Of a DNA stretch of 64,000 nucleotides, positions 35,001 through 45,048 are shown one piece after another. Each line of letters opens with the position of its first letter. Positions within the stretch are counted from its first letter, which is position 1. The notes beneath the pieces are model-generated. The model was not told the origin of the DNA and searched no databases. It was given only the letters and a program-made list of their open reading frames with translations. A program made the position numbers and the translations under genes. The stretch spans positions 2,294,001 through 2,358,000 of the forward strand of contig CP016490.1 of the NCBI GenBank assembly GCA_002966495.1, read 5' to 3'. The stretch comes from Halomonas sp. GFAJ-1 (GTDB lineage Bacteria; Pseudomonadota; Gammaproteobacteria; Pseudomonadales; Halomonadaceae).

Positions 35001-35488
35001 TGGCACGAGCACCCGCGGTGCCACTGGTAGTGGTGTGGTTGAGCTTTTTACTGGCGCTGTGTTTGCAAGTAATGCCTCTGGCTGATGGTTGGCAGGTATA
35101 TCGACCCGAGTGGATTGGCCTCATGTTGGTCTACTGGTGTATGCGGGCGCCTAGTCGGGTAGGGGTGTTTCACGGTTTTGTGATTGGTATTTTGATGGAT
35201 TTAATTGAGGGAACATCGCTCGGCCAACATGCGGTCATACTTTCGCTGTTGGCATTTTTATGTGCGTTGGTTTACCCGCGCTTTCGTACCTATTCCTTAG
35301 TTCAACAAGCGGTATTAGTGCTGGTTTTATTGGGCATTGTGCAGTTGATTGAGCAGTGGTTGCGCACGCTAACGGGTGATTTTTCGATCCACTTATCCTT
35401 CTTAATACCCTCTATAATTAGCGCGTTGCTATGGCCATGGCTTGCGACCATGCTGCGCGCATTGGAGCGCCGCTTAGCAGGTGCCTGA
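35000..35488 (+). CDS. mreD: Rod shape-determining membrane protein MreD
   Basis: MreD is the small polytopic inner-membrane partner of MreB and MreC. The 162-residue product is mostly hydrophobic with about five membrane segments (for example LVVVWLSFLLALCLQV, AVILSLLAFLCALVY, AVLVLVLLGIVQLI). The conserved segment YRPEWIGLMLVYWCM and the cytoplasmic GILMDLIEGTSLGQHA motif identify the family. The start ATG overlaps the mreC TAA stop. Confidence 0.93.
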   Translation: MARAPAVPLVVVWLSFLLALCLQVMPLADGWQVYRPEWIGLMLVYWCMRAPSRVGVFHGFVIGILMDLIEGTSLGQHAVILSLLAFLCALVYPRFRTYSLVQQAVLVLVLLGIVQLIEQWLRTLTGDFSIHLSFLIPSIISALLWPWLATMLRALERRLAGA

Positions 35489-35570
35489 TACAGGCGTTGA
35501 GTAATGATGAGTATCTGGTGTTTACAGGCCTATATGCCGGTGCGAACTAACCGCATACAGAGAGGCTCTG

Positions 35571-36209
35571 ATGAGTAAGCCGCAGCGATTAGACGCTACC
35601 ACAGCGCCGCGTAAAGAGCCTGCGCCGGTGCTATGCCTGGCCTCTGCGTCACCAAGGCGCAAAGCGCTGCTGGCCTCTATCGGTGTTCCCGTGAGTGTGT
35701 TGCCCAGTGATGTAGATGAAACGCCTTTAGTTGGCGAGATGCCTAGCGCTTATGTTGAGAGACTGGCGATTGCCAAAGCACAAGCGGCAGTGCCGCAAAC
35801 CAAGTTGCCGGTGTTAGGGTCGGATACGGCGGTTGTGATTGATGGCACCATAATGGGCAAGCCTCGCGACGAACAAGACGCCGCCGCAATGCTCTCAGCG
35901 CTTTCTGGGCGAACCCATCAGGTGCTAACGGCGGTCGCGGTGGTGGGCCCCCAGGGTGTACTCTCTTGCTGTGTCACCACGCAAGTGAAGATGCGTGTAA
36001 TTGATCAGGATGAAATAGCTTGCTACTGGCAAACCGGCGAGCCAGTGGATAAGGCCGGTGGCTATGCGATTCAAGGCCTAGCAGCGGTGTTTGTTGAGCA
36101 AATTCACGGTAGTCACTCCGCCGTCGTGGGGCTGCCGCTATTCGAAACAACGCGCTTGTTGTGCCAGCAAGGGGTGCCTATATGGGCGGGGCGTTATCGA
36201 AGTACGTGA
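35571..36209 (+). CDS. maf: Maf family nucleoside triphosphate pyrophosphatase (YhdE-like)
   Basis: Maf proteins hydrolyse non-canonical or regulatory nucleotides; the mre-linked YhdE subgroup acts on dTTP and UTP. The signature ASASPRRKALL near residue 27 supplies the phosphate-binding loop, GSDTAVVIDGTIMGKP the metal-binding acidic pair, and DKAGGYAIQG the C-terminal motif. The N-terminal 22 residues (MSKPQRLDATTAPRKEPAPV) are an extension beyond the usual start. It lies between mreD and rng, as in E. coli and Pseudomonas. Confidence 0.92.
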   Translation: MSKPQRLDATTAPRKEPAPVLCLASASPRRKALLASIGVPVSVLPSDVDETPLVGEMPSAYVERLAIAKAQAAVPQTKLPVLGSDTAVVIDGTIMGKPRDEQDAAAMLSALSGRTHQVLTAVAVVGPQGVLSCCVTTQVKMRVIDQDEIACYWQTGEPVDKAGGYAIQGLAAVFVEQIHGSHSAVVGLPLFETTRLLCQQGVPIWAGRYRST

Positions 36210-36266
36210 CCGCTGTTTCACCGCCTGCTGTGCTGGCAAGGATTATGACCCAATAAGGAATTTTGC

Positions 36267-37730
36267 ATGAGCGGTGAAGTCCTCATAAATTTAACGCCAA
36301 TGGAGACCCGCGTTGCGCTGGTAGAAAATGGCGTGCTACAAGAGGCGCTAATTGAGCGCTCACGTCGGCGCGGCATCGTAGGTAATATCTACAAAGGTAA
36401 AGTAGTGCGGGTACTGCCTGGTATGCAGGCTGCCTTTGTTGATATTGGCTTAGAGCGTGCAGCATTCATTCATGCCCATGAAGTGATGCCGCCGGGCACG
36501 CCCAGTGATGAGCAGCAAACGATTGGTCAGTTACTCCATGAGGGGCAGGCGCTGGTGGTGCAGGTCACCAAAGACCCGATTGGCAGCAAAGGTGCGCGAC
36601 TGACAACGCACCTTTCAATTCCTTCACGCTACCTTGTTTACATGCCTGACTCGCCACACCATGGCGTCTCCCAGCGTATAGAGGATGATCGCGAGCGGGA
36701 GCGGCTTAAAGCCCTGCTGGATAAGGGTATAGAAGAGCAAACCATCGATGTGACCGGGGGGTTTATCGTCCGCACAGCGGCTGAAGGCGTGGGCGAAGAA
36801 GAGCTGGCAGGGGATATGTATTTTCTGCTGCGCATCTGGCGCAAAGTAAGTGAGCGAAAAATCACGGCTGTTCCGCCTAGCGTCATCTACGACGACCTAC
36901 CGCTTTTTATGCGCACGTTACGCGATGTGATGCGTGATGATATTGAAAAAGTGCGTATCGACTCCCGGGAAAACTTTGTCAAACTCGTGGAGTTCGCCGA
37001 AGAGTTTATGCCTGAGGCGGTGGATCGTATTGAGTACTATCCCGGCGAGCGCCCTATTTTTGACCTTTACAGCGTTGAGGATGAAATTCAAAAAGCGTTA
37101 GGGCGTAAAGTGCAGTTAAAGTCGGGCGGCTACTTAGTGATTGACCCCACTGAAGCCATGACCACCATTGATGTTAATACCGGGGGCTATGTCGGTCACC
37201 GTAATCTCGAAGAAACCATTTTTAAAACCAATCTTGAAGCGGCGACGGCGATAGCGCGTCAGCTGCGGTTGCGCAACTTGGGCGGTATTATCATTATCGA
37301 CTTTATCGATATGATAGATGTTGAGCATCAACGTCAGGTGTTGCGCGTACTGGAAAAAGCCCTAGAGCGGGATCACGCTAAAACCAAGTGTACCGGGGTA
37401 ACCGAGCTTGGCTTAGTTCAGTTGACCCGCAAGCGTACGCGCGAAAGCTTGGAGCAGACATTGTGTGAAGCGTGTCCTACGTGTAGCGGACGCGGTACAT
37501 TGAAAACTCCTGAAACTGTTTGCTATGAAATTTTTCGTGAAATACTGCGCGAAGAGCGAGCTTACAGCGCTGAGACGTATATGGTACTCGCATCCCAGCC
37601 AGTGGTAGACCGCTTGTTGGATGAAGAGTCCGCAGCAGTGGCTGACCTGGAGAGCTTTATCAACAAAACGATCCGTTTTCAGGTTGAGCAGCACTACTCC
37701 CAAGAACAGTACGATATTGTGCTGATGTAA
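36267..37730 (+). CDS. rng: Ribonuclease G
   Basis: RNase G is an endoribonuclease that matures the 5' end of 16S rRNA and degrades some mRNAs. The S1-domain begins RRRGIVGNIYKGKVVRVLPGMQAAFVDIG. The RNase E/G catalytic region contains the Mg-binding DVNTGGYVG and GGIIIIDFIDM blocks, and the zinc-link CPTCSGRGT lies near residue 410. There is no long degradosome-scaffold tail as in RNase E. AAGGAA precedes ATG 36267. The stop overlaps the yhdP start by one base. Confidence 0.96.
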   Translation: MSGEVLINLTPMETRVALVENGVLQEALIERSRRRGIVGNIYKGKVVRVLPGMQAAFVDIGLERAAFIHAHEVMPPGTPSDEQQTIGQLLHEGQALVVQVTKDPIGSKGARLTTHLSIPSRYLVYMPDSPHHGVSQRIEDDRERERLKALLDKGIEEQTIDVTGGFIVRTAAEGVGEEELAGDMYFLLRIWRKVSERKITAVPPSVIYDDLPLFMRTLRDVMRDDIEKVRIDSRENFVKLVEFAEEFMPEAVDRIEYYPGERPIFDLYSVEDEIQKALGRKVQLKSGGYLVIDPTEAMTTIDVNTGGYVGHRNLEETIFKTNLEAATAIARQLRLRNLGGIIIIDFIDMIDVEHQRQVLRVLEKALERDHAKTKCTGVTELGLVQLTRKRTRESLEQTLCEACPTCSGRGTLKTPETVCYEIFREILREERAYSAETYMVLASQPVVDRLLDEESAAVADLESFINKTIRFQVEQHYSQEQYDIVLM

Positions 37731-40700
37731 TGATAGCGCTACGTTCGTGGGTACGGTGGCTCCTGGTTGCATTTGCGTGGCTGCTTGGCATGCTGGCCAT
37801 ACTGCTTTTGGTAGTAAGGCTGCTGATTAGCCAAGTAGGGGCGCTAACGCCCAACATTGAAGCGCTCCTTGAAGCGCGTATCGGCGTACCGGTGACTATT
37901 GAGCACCTTTCTCTATCCCTTGAGCGCAACGATTTATTTCTGCGCTTAGAGGGCTTAGAAGCAGCAACGCCGCAAGGGCAACGGCTGCTATCCCTTGAGC
38001 AGGCCCACCTGCGGCTTGATAGCTGGGCCTCGCTCCTAAGTGTTGCCCCCATTTTTAACGATGCCCGTATTACTGGGGCTGAGTTTCATCTTTACCAGCA
38101 GCAAGACGCTGCTTGGGGCTGGCCAAACCCTGCCGAGCTACCCGAGTTTATAGCGCCAGAGCCTACGCTGGATTTAGCCAAAATTGATAAGTGGACAGGC
38201 ATTATCCTGCGCCAGCGCTTGTGGGTGGATAACACACGCGTTGTGCTGCATGGAGAAGAAGATGAGGTGGCCATGCATGCGCCTACCTTATTGCTCAACG
38301 GTGATGAGCGGCGCACACGGCTAGAGGGGGTCGTGAATATTCTAGAAACCCCCGACCTAAGTGATGAAGAGGCCCTTCCTGCGCTGAATATGCAGGTGGA
38401 AATGCAGCCAGGGCAGCGAGGATTTAGCGACTTCTCTGCGGCGCTTCAGCTCGATATGCAGCTTGATCACTTGCTGTCATTAGCGGCGGTATTTCGGCCG
38501 GACTATATGCCCCACCTAGAACAGGCAGGGGGCGAAGTTAAGCTATGGGGACGGTGGCATAGCGGTCGGCTCGATGAAGCGCGCCTGGCGGTGGGTATCC
38601 CCGAGCTTACTCTGCGCCATGAAATTCAATACGCGGTATTACAAGATATTGAGGCAACGGGCCTTTGGCAGCGTGATGGTGAGGGTGGCAAAGCGTGGCT
38701 AAGTGCCGACGCTGACAGTGTTGAGTGGGCGCGCCCCTCTGGCATTAGTGATGGCCCAGCGCTACCGAACCACTGGTATTTGTCGCACCAAGCTGATTTT
38801 TGGGAGCTTCGCACAAGTGCTTTTGAACTCTCTTCACTGACCGCCTGGCGCGACTATTTGCTGTTGCCCGAATCAGTAACCCGGGTGCTTCAAACCCTTT
38901 CCCCCAGTGGCCAAGTTCAAGGGCTAAGTGTTGGCCAGCATGAGGGGCACTGGGGGGTTGATGCGGCGCTGACCAATGTTGCCGTTTTGCCCTGGCAGCA
39001 GGCGCCCGGCGGCGGCCCACTGGATGCCTGGGTACAAGCGCGGGATTTTCGTGGCCGAGTGACCTTCAGTAGCGCGGGAGATAGTTCGCTACATTTTCCT
39101 GGGTTATTTATTGCCCCCATGCAGCTTAGTCATGCCCAAGGCGTGGTGGAGTGGGTCTATGATGGCCCCAATACAATGATTAGTGGTCGTGATTTAGCCG
39201 TGGAGTGGGATGGTGCAGAGGTTAGCGGCGGCTTTGGGTTAATTAGGGATAAAGAGAGTGGTCAATTTGGTTTAGATATCGATTTTGCCAACGTCGATGC
39301 TGTGGAATACCCCTTGTCTCACTGGCTGCCCATCTACGCGTTTGAACCCGGAATGCGTGAATGGCTGCTCAACGATATCGGTGGCTATGTGCCCAGCGGG
39401 TCTCTCCAACTTAGCCTGCCCTTAGCTACCGACCAAACAGCCGATGAGCTCTCTGCGACGCTGGCTCTGTCGGTAACACAGGGGCATATGCCTATCGCGC
39501 CCGACTGGCCACGGCTAGAGCACGTGGAGGGGCGGTTGACCTGGAAAGAGCAGGTGCTTGAGGCCCACATTGAGTATGCCGAGAGCCACGGTGTGCAGGC
39601 GTCTGAAGGTGAGTTGATAATGGCCGATGAGCAGCTAAGGCTCTCAGGGCAATTAAAGAGCGATGGCCAATCGCTACTTCAGTTTCTCAAGGCTATTCCT
39701 AATGTCGATATGTCGCTGCTTGACGATGTGCGTGCTGAAGGCCACGTGGAGGGAGATATTGCCCTTTCGGTACCGCTTAATGCGCCTGACACCTTGCAGG
39801 TGGAAGTCAATGCCCGCCCGCAGTTTTCAAGCATCGCCTATCAGCCCCTAGAGTTACCCTTAACCAATGTTGAGGGAGCGCTGACCTGGCAGCAGCATGA
39901 CGAAAAGTATGTTTTGTCAGGTAATGCCAGTGGTCGGCTGCTAGGTGGCCGAATTGTGGCGGATGTTAATAGCCAGCAAGACCGAATCGACTTACGTGGC
40001 GATGTTAATACCGCTGCGCTGTTCCGCTTGGCAGACATACCTGCTGAGCAGGCTCGCCAAGTATTTGAGGGCAGTGCTGAGTGGCGTGGTCAGGTCCGCC
40101 TTGAGCCGACGCCTAAGGTAACTCTCGAAAGCCGTTGGCTGGGCGTGGTGAGTCACTTACCTGAACCCTTCGCTAAAACCGCTGAGCAGCCCTGGCCCTG
40201 GCTCTTTACGGCCGATATAGAGAGCGGGCGACTGGAAACCCAGCTAGCCGAGCTTATTCATGCGCGTGGGCAGCCGTTAGCAAATGGCGAACTAGCCGGC
40301 GAGTTGGCGCTGGGGACTGCGTCGTTGCCGGAAGGCTGGCTGCGCCAGGCAGGTTTTAACGTCGTCGCCGAACTACCTGAAATAGACCCAATGGCATGGC
40401 ATGCAGCGGTTGCGCCGTTGATGCAAAGCCAGTCGTCGGTAGATATTGATTACGAAGAGAGCGAAGCACCTATCTCGCTAAGGGTAAGTACCCCGTGTTT
40501 ACGCTACCGCAGCGAATGCTTTGGTGAAATTAACATGTCGGGCGATATCCATGGGCAGCAGATGGGAATGCTGCTTAACGGTGACTTAATCTCGGGTCGG
40601 GTTGAGTATCGCCCCAAGACCGCGCGGCCTCTGGATATAATGATTACTTCGCTGGAGGCCGAGCGATTGCTCGACATGCCCTCTAAAGAACATAGTAGCA

Positions 40701-41590
40701 GTGAAGCTTCACCCGCCTCATGGGTAGAGGCAGTGGAAACACGGTACTCAACGTCGGCACCCATTCCTTCATGGCTGGCCGAGCTGCCCAGTGGTCGGTT
40801 ACGACTTGCAGAAATCAGCTTGGGTGGGGGGCGGTTTGGTCCGCTAACGGCCTATTGGCAAACCGATGATCGACGCTTTTCGCTGTCACCCGTTGGGTTG
40901 ACCCTTGGCCAGCTTTCGGCTCGGGGCGAACTATTTTGGGAAGGCAGTGCGGTGAACAGTCAAACTCGGGCCGATATTTCAATCCTCGGAGGGGATGTGG
41001 GTACTGCTCTAGAGCGGCTTGGCCAGCCGGTGGCGATGCGTAGCCGTTCAACGGACATCAACGCTGAGCTAGCATGGCCTGGCGCACCCTGGCAGCTTGA
41101 CTTGAGCCGAGCGGGCGGCGAGATTGATATCGATATCCGCGATGGCCGTTTTGTGACATTGGAGTCCGCGCCCGCAAGGTTGGTTGGGCTGCTTAATTTT
41201 GACAACATATTGCGCCGATTACGTCTGGATTTTTCTGATGTTACGGGTCAAGGCACCGCTTTTGATAGGGTATATGGCACAGCGGATGTGGCTGGTGGGA
41301 AATTAATGATGCGCGGGCCGTTGCATATTGAAGCCCCGGCAGCCTCAATGACGCTTACCGGCAACATCAACCTAGCGCAGCGTGAACTCGATCAGCGTTT
41401 AGGCGTCACACTGCCAGTTAGCCAAAGTTTACCCATCGCGGCCATTGCCGTGGGCGCCCCCATTGTGGGGGGCGCCTTATTCCTCGCCGACCAGCTGTTT
41501 GGCGATGCGTTTGATCGAGCGACGACTATTCACTATCGCGTGCGAGGTCCTTGGACATCGCCGCAGGTTACCTTAGAAGGCCCTCAATGA
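37730..41590 (+). CDS. yhdP: YhdP-type AsmA-like envelope lipid-transport protein
   Basis: YhdP is a large AsmA-clan protein proposed to bridge the periplasm and move phospholipids to the outer membrane. At 1286 residues it is the largest product here and matches the family length. One N-terminal membrane helix (about residues 9-33) anchors it; the rest is a long series of beta-rich repeats. The C-terminal DUF3971/AsmA2 region ends with YRVRGPWTSPQVTLEG, a typical family ending. It overlaps rng by one base and tldD by four, so rng-yhdP-tldD is almost certainly one operon. Confidence 0.92.
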   Translation: MIALRSWVRWLLVAFAWLLGMLAILLLVVRLLISQVGALTPNIEALLEARIGVPVTIEHLSLSLERNDLFLRLEGLEAATPQGQRLLSLEQAHLRLDSWASLLSVAPIFNDARITGAEFHLYQQQDAAWGWPNPAELPEFIAPEPTLDLAKIDKWTGIILRQRLWVDNTRVVLHGEEDEVAMHAPTLLLNGDERRTRLEGVVNILETPDLSDEEALPALNMQVEMQPGQRGFSDFSAALQLDMQLDHLLSLAAVFRPDYMPHLEQAGGEVKLWGRWHSGRLDEARLAVGIPELTLRHEIQYAVLQDIEATGLWQRDGEGGKAWLSADADSVEWARPSGISDGPALPNHWYLSHQADFWELRTSAFELSSLTAWRDYLLLPESVTRVLQTLSPSGQVQGLSVGQHEGHWGVDAALTNVAVLPWQQAPGGGPLDAWVQARDFRGRVTFSSAGDSSLHFPGLFIAPMQLSHAQGVVEWVYDGPNTMISGRDLAVEWDGAEVSGGFGLIRDKESGQFGLDIDFANVDAVEYPLSHWLPIYAFEPGMREWLLNDIGGYVPSGSLQLSLPLATDQTADELSATLALSVTQGHMPIAPDWPRLEHVEGRLTWKEQVLEAHIEYAESHGVQASEGELIMADEQLRLSGQLKSDGQSLLQFLKAIPNVDMSLLDDVRAEGHVEGDIALSVPLNAPDTLQVEVNARPQFSSIAYQPLELPLTNVEGALTWQQHDEKYVLSGNASGRLLGGRIVADVNSQQDRIDLRGDVNTAALFRLADIPAEQARQVFEGSAEWRGQVRLEPTPKVTLESRWLGVVSHLPEPFAKTAEQPWPWLFTADIESGRLETQLAELIHARGQPLANGELAGELALGTASLPEGWLRQAGFNVVAELPEIDPMAWHAAVAPLMQSQSSVDIDYEESEAPISLRVSTPCLRYRSECFGEINMSGDIHGQQMGMLLNGDLISGRVEYRPKTARPLDIMITSLEAERLLDMPSKEHSSSEASPASWVEAVETRYSTSAPIPSWLAELPSGRLRLAEISLGGGRFGPLTAYWQTDDRRFSLSPVGLTLGQLSARGELFWEGSAVNSQTRADISILGGDVGTALERLGQPVAMRSRSTDINAELAWPGAPWQLDLSRAGGEIDIDIRDGRFVTLESAPARLVGLLNFDNILRRLRLDFSDVTGQGTAFDRVYGTADVAGGKLMMRGPLHIEAPAASMTLTGNINLAQRELDQRLGVTLPVSQSLPIAAIAVGAPIVGGALFLADQLFGDAFDRATTIHYRVRGPWTSPQVTLEGPQ

Positions 41591-43041
41591 CCGCACTTAA
41601 AAGCGATTTAGATACCGCTGTTTCCATTCTGTTAACGCCGAGTGGTCTTGACCTAGATGCGTTGGACACAGGGCTTGGCTATGCCATGGGGGCAGGCATC
41701 GACTACGCCGATCTCTATTTTCAGCGCACCTGGCAAGAGGGATGGGTGTTGGAAGATGGCGAGGTAAAAGAAGCCAGCTACAACATTGATGGTGGGGTGG
41801 GTGTACGTTCGCTAGCAGGCGAAAAAACCGGCTTTGCTTACTCAAACCAGATTACCGCCGATGCGCTGGTGGACACTGGCCGCACCGCAGCGGGGATTGT
41901 ACGTAGCGGCAAGCAGCTCTCCGGGCAGGCGGTAAGGCCTGTTTCTGTAGCACCCTTTTATGCGGGCATTGACCCGCTAGCAGGCCTCACAGCAGAAGAT
42001 AAGGTTGCGCTACTGAAAGAGGCCGACCGCGTGGCGCGTGCGGCTGACCCTTGTATCAGTCAAGTAAGCGCTTCTCTGTCCGGTACCTACGAGGTCGTGC
42101 TGGTACGTGCCAGCGATGGCACTTTAGCAGCAGATATCCGCCCGCTAGTGCGTTTTAATGTCAGCGTTATTGCCTATAAAAATGGCCGTCGCGAACGCGG
42201 CAGTGCAGGGGGGGGTGGGCGTTACTCCATGGCAAGGCTGCGAGATGAGGGCGTTGCCGCGCGTTACGCCAAGGAGGCGGTGCGCCAAGCCCTGGTAAAT
42301 TTAGATGCAGTGGACGCGCCTGCAGGGCAAATGCCAGTAGTACTCGGCGCCGGGTGGCCAGGCATCCTGCTACACGAAGCGGTCGGCCATGGCTTGGAGG
42401 GAGATTTTAACCGTAAAGGTAGCTCGGCATTCGCTGGGCGAATGGGTCAGCGTGTTGCTGCCAAAGGCGTGACTATTGTCGACGATGCTACGTTATTAGA
42501 TGGGCGTGGGTCGCTCAGCGTTGATGATGAAGGCACGCCTGGGCAAAATACGCCACTCATCGAAAACGGTATTTTAACGGGTTATATGCAGGACAAGCTT
42601 AACGCCCGGTTAATGAACATGGCGCCGACCGGCAATGCTCGACGCGAGTCATTCGCCCACCTGCCGATGCCGCGGATGACCAATACCGTCATGTTAGCTG
42701 GCCAGGATGAGCCGAGCGATATTATTAAGAGCGTCAAGCGCGGTATCTATGCGGTGAGTTTTGGTGGCGGGCAGGTGGATATTACGTCGGGCAAGTTTGT
42801 GTTCTCGGCTAGCGAAGCCTATCTCATCGAAGATGGCAAAATCACTGCGCCTGTAAAAGGCGCTACCCTCATCGGTAATGGGCCAGAAGCCATGGGAAGA
42901 GTCTCTATGATTGGCCACGATGCGGAAATGGACACAGGTATTGGGGTGTGTGGCAAAGAGGGGCAAGGTGTGCCGGTCGGCGTTGGTCAGCCCACCTTGA
43001 AGCTAGATGAGCTGACCGTTGGTGGCACCCAGTCGTCTTAA
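41587..43041 (+). CDS. tldD: Metalloprotease TldD
   Basis: TldD is the catalytic zinc subunit of the TldD/TldE protease that degrades unfolded peptides such as the CcdA antitoxin and processes microcin precursors. The zinc motif HEAVGH (HExxxH, H263-H268) is present, followed by GLEGDFNRKGSS and the third-ligand region. ATG 41587 overlaps the yhdP stop as ATGA and gives 484 residues. Its partner pmbA (TldE) lies 626 bases downstream with darP on the opposite strand between. Confidence 0.95.
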   Translation: MTALKSDLDTAVSILLTPSGLDLDALDTGLGYAMGAGIDYADLYFQRTWQEGWVLEDGEVKEASYNIDGGVGVRSLAGEKTGFAYSNQITADALVDTGRTAAGIVRSGKQLSGQAVRPVSVAPFYAGIDPLAGLTAEDKVALLKEADRVARAADPCISQVSASLSGTYEVVLVRASDGTLAADIRPLVRFNVSVIAYKNGRRERGSAGGGGRYSMARLRDEGVAARYAKEAVRQALVNLDAVDAPAGQMPVVLGAGWPGILLHEAVGHGLEGDFNRKGSSAFAGRMGQRVAAKGVTIVDDATLLDGRGSLSVDDEGTPGQNTPLIENGILTGYMQDKLNARLMNMAPTGNARRESFAHLPMPRMTNTVMLAGQDEPSDIIKSVKRGIYAVSFGGGQVDITSGKFVFSASEAYLIEDGKITAPVKGATLIGNGPEAMGRVSMIGHDAEMDTGIGVCGKEGQGVPVGVGQPTLKLDELTVGGTQSS

Positions 43042-43048
43042 CCCAAAC

Positions 43049-43570
43049 TTAGAGGGCCAACGTCTCGCGTAGGTGCTTGAAAAGCTTACGCGAGCTGGTA
43101 GGTGGCTTGCTTTGTTCGCGCTCTTTTCGTGCATTGCGCACTAGCTGGCGCAGCGTCTGGCGGTCGCCGTCAGGGTACTCGGCAAGAAATAAGTCAACAC
43201 CGTCATCGCCTTCGTCGATTAAACGGTCACGCCATTTCTCAAGGCGATGAAAGGCATGGTCACGCTGCTCTTTCTCTTGTTCAATGCCGTCAAATACCCC
43301 TTGAATAGCGACGAGGTCCTCTTTGCGAATAAGTTTTCCCACGTACTGCATGTGGCGCCGACGCCCTTCATGGGAGCGGATGCGGGAGGTTTCCTCAATG
43401 GCTCGCAGCATGTCATCAGAGAGCGGAAAGCGCGCCAGTTCTGCGGGCTTCATGGCAATAAGTGTTTCGCCAAGTGCCTGTAACGCATGCATTTCTCGTT
43501 TTAGCTGAGATTTGCTCGGGCGTTCTTCCTGTTCATCACTATCGAAGGGTTCGGGGCGTTTCTTAGGCAT
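43049..43570 (-). CDS. darP: Ribosome-associated protein DarP (YjgA, DUF615)
   Basis: DarP (YjgA) associates with late 50S ribosome precursors and contributes to peptidyl-transferase centre maturation. The 173-residue product is highly charged with the family blocks SKSQLKREMHALQALGE and R-x-H-E-G-R-R-R-H-M-Q-Y-V-G-K-L-I-R. ATG 43570 is preferred; a GTG at 43582 would add four residues. It sits alone on the minus strand between tldD and pmbA; its stop is 7 bases from the tldD stop. Confidence 0.9.
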   Translation of the reverse strand: MPKKRPEPFDSDEQEERPSKSQLKREMHALQALGETLIAMKPAELARFPLSDDMLRAIEETSRIRSHEGRRRHMQYVGKLIRKEDLVAIQGVFDGIEQEKEQRDHAFHRLEKWRDRLIDEGDDGVDLFLAEYPDGDRQTLRQLVRNARKEREQSKPPTSSRKLFKHLRETLAL

Positions 43571-43667
43571 ACTAGAACTCACTGATCAGATTCGTTTGCA
43601 GCATTATATCAGCTGCGACAACAACATTGATTCGCCAATGCGATTCTGGCGAAAAGGAGGCCACAAC

Positions 43668-45008
43668 ATGGCACAGGCATTTGACGCAACCTCACAGCAG
43701 GCGCTGTTAACTACACATGCAGAAGAAGCGTTGGCGCTGGCAAAGCAGCTCGGTGCAGATGCAGCCGAAGTAGGTGCAAGCGTCGACCAAGGCGTGGGCA
43801 TCAGCGTGCGCTTGGGCGAGGTGGAAACGGTAGAGCTTTCACGCGACCAAGGAATCGCCGTGACGCTGTATGTGGGGCAGCGTAAAGGCAGCGCGTCGTC
43901 TTCCGATGCAAGCAGTGCCTCTATTAAAGCGACGGTGGAAAAGGCCTTGGCGATTGCCCGCTACACAGGGGAAGACCCCGCTGCAGGGTTGGCTGATGCT
44001 GCTCTGATGGCATCGCATTTGCCCGATTTAAAAGTGCATTACCCTTGGCCGCTAACCACCGATGAGGCTATTGAAATAGCCTTGGCCTGCGAGCAGGCTG
44101 GCCGCAGCGTGGCGGGGATTCATCAGTCGGAGGGGGCATCGCTTTCTAGTGGTGAAGGCGTGCGTGTCTATGCCAATAGCCACGGTTTTTTGGGAACGCA
44201 AAAGGGTAGCAGTCACTCGCTTTCCTGCATGTTAATTGCCCAGGATGAAAATGGCATGCAGCGGGACTATGACTACACCTCGGCGCGAAATCCGAGCAAG
44301 CTTCGTGATCCTGAAAGCGTGGGACAAGAGGCGGCTGCTCGGACACTTAGGCGCTTAGGCGCGAAGCGCCCACCGACAGGCACCTTCCCCGTACTTTTTG
44401 ATCCTACGCTTGCCAGTGGGCTAATTGGCCACCTGATGGGTGCGTTAGCGGGCGGCGCGCTCTATCGTCAGGCATCTTTTTTATGCGACCGATTAGGGGC
44501 GCCACTTTTTCCCAACTGGTTTAGCCTAGAAGAGCGGCCGATGGAAGTGGGGGCAACCGCAAGCTCTCCCTTCGATGGCGAAGGCGTGCAAACGCGCAAT
44601 AACCGCTTTATTGACCAGGGAAATATCGCAAGCTATATGCTTTCATCCTACAGCGCTCGCCGTTTAGGGATGCAAACCACGGCTAATGCTGGCGGTGCGC
44701 GTAATATTCGATTGGTAAACCCTGCCACGAGCCGGGACGCGCTGCTGAAAGAGATGGGTCGGGGGATTTGGGTAACCGAGCTAATGGGGCAGGGCGTTAA
44801 TGGCGTTACCGGTGACTATTCAAGAGGGGCAGCGGGTTTTTGGGTTGAAAATGGGAAAGTGCAGTACCCTATAGAAGAGTTCACCATCGCTGGGAATCTC
44901 AACACCATGTTTGCGGGCTTGGTCGGTGTTGCTGATGACATAGACACCCGTGGCAGTATTCACACCGGCAGTTGGTTAATTGATGCCATGACGGTCGCAG
45001 GCAGCTAG
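43668..45008 (+). CDS. pmbA: TldE/PmbA, non-catalytic subunit of the TldD/E protease
   Basis: PmbA (TldE) pairs with TldD; it shares the fold but lacks the HExxxH zinc site, and none is seen here. Family blocks include VRLGEVETVELSRDQGIAVTLY, FDPTLASGLIGHLMGALAGGALYRQASFL and GVNGVTGDYSRGAAGFWVENG. The start is ATG 43668, seven bases after a strong AAGGAGG; the longer open frame reaching back to 43512 crosses darP and is discarded. The length is 446 residues. Confidence 0.94.
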   Translation: MAQAFDATSQQALLTTHAEEALALAKQLGADAAEVGASVDQGVGISVRLGEVETVELSRDQGIAVTLYVGQRKGSASSSDASSASIKATVEKALAIARYTGEDPAAGLADAALMASHLPDLKVHYPWPLTTDEAIEIALACEQAGRSVAGIHQSEGASLSSGEGVRVYANSHGFLGTQKGSSHSLSCMLIAQDENGMQRDYDYTSARNPSKLRDPESVGQEAAARTLRRLGAKRPPTGTFPVLFDPTLASGLIGHLMGALAGGALYRQASFLCDRLGAPLFPNWFSLEERPMEVGATASSPFDGEGVQTRNNRFIDQGNIASYMLSSYSARRLGMQTTANAGGARNIRLVNPATSRDALLKEMGRGIWVTELMGQGVNGVTGDYSRGAAGFWVENGKVQYPIEEFTIAGNLNTMFAGLVGVADDIDTRGSIHTGSWLIDAMTVAGS

Positions 45009-45048
45009 CAACTCATGTTTGGGGATGGCGGTTAGCTGATTAGTTCCA

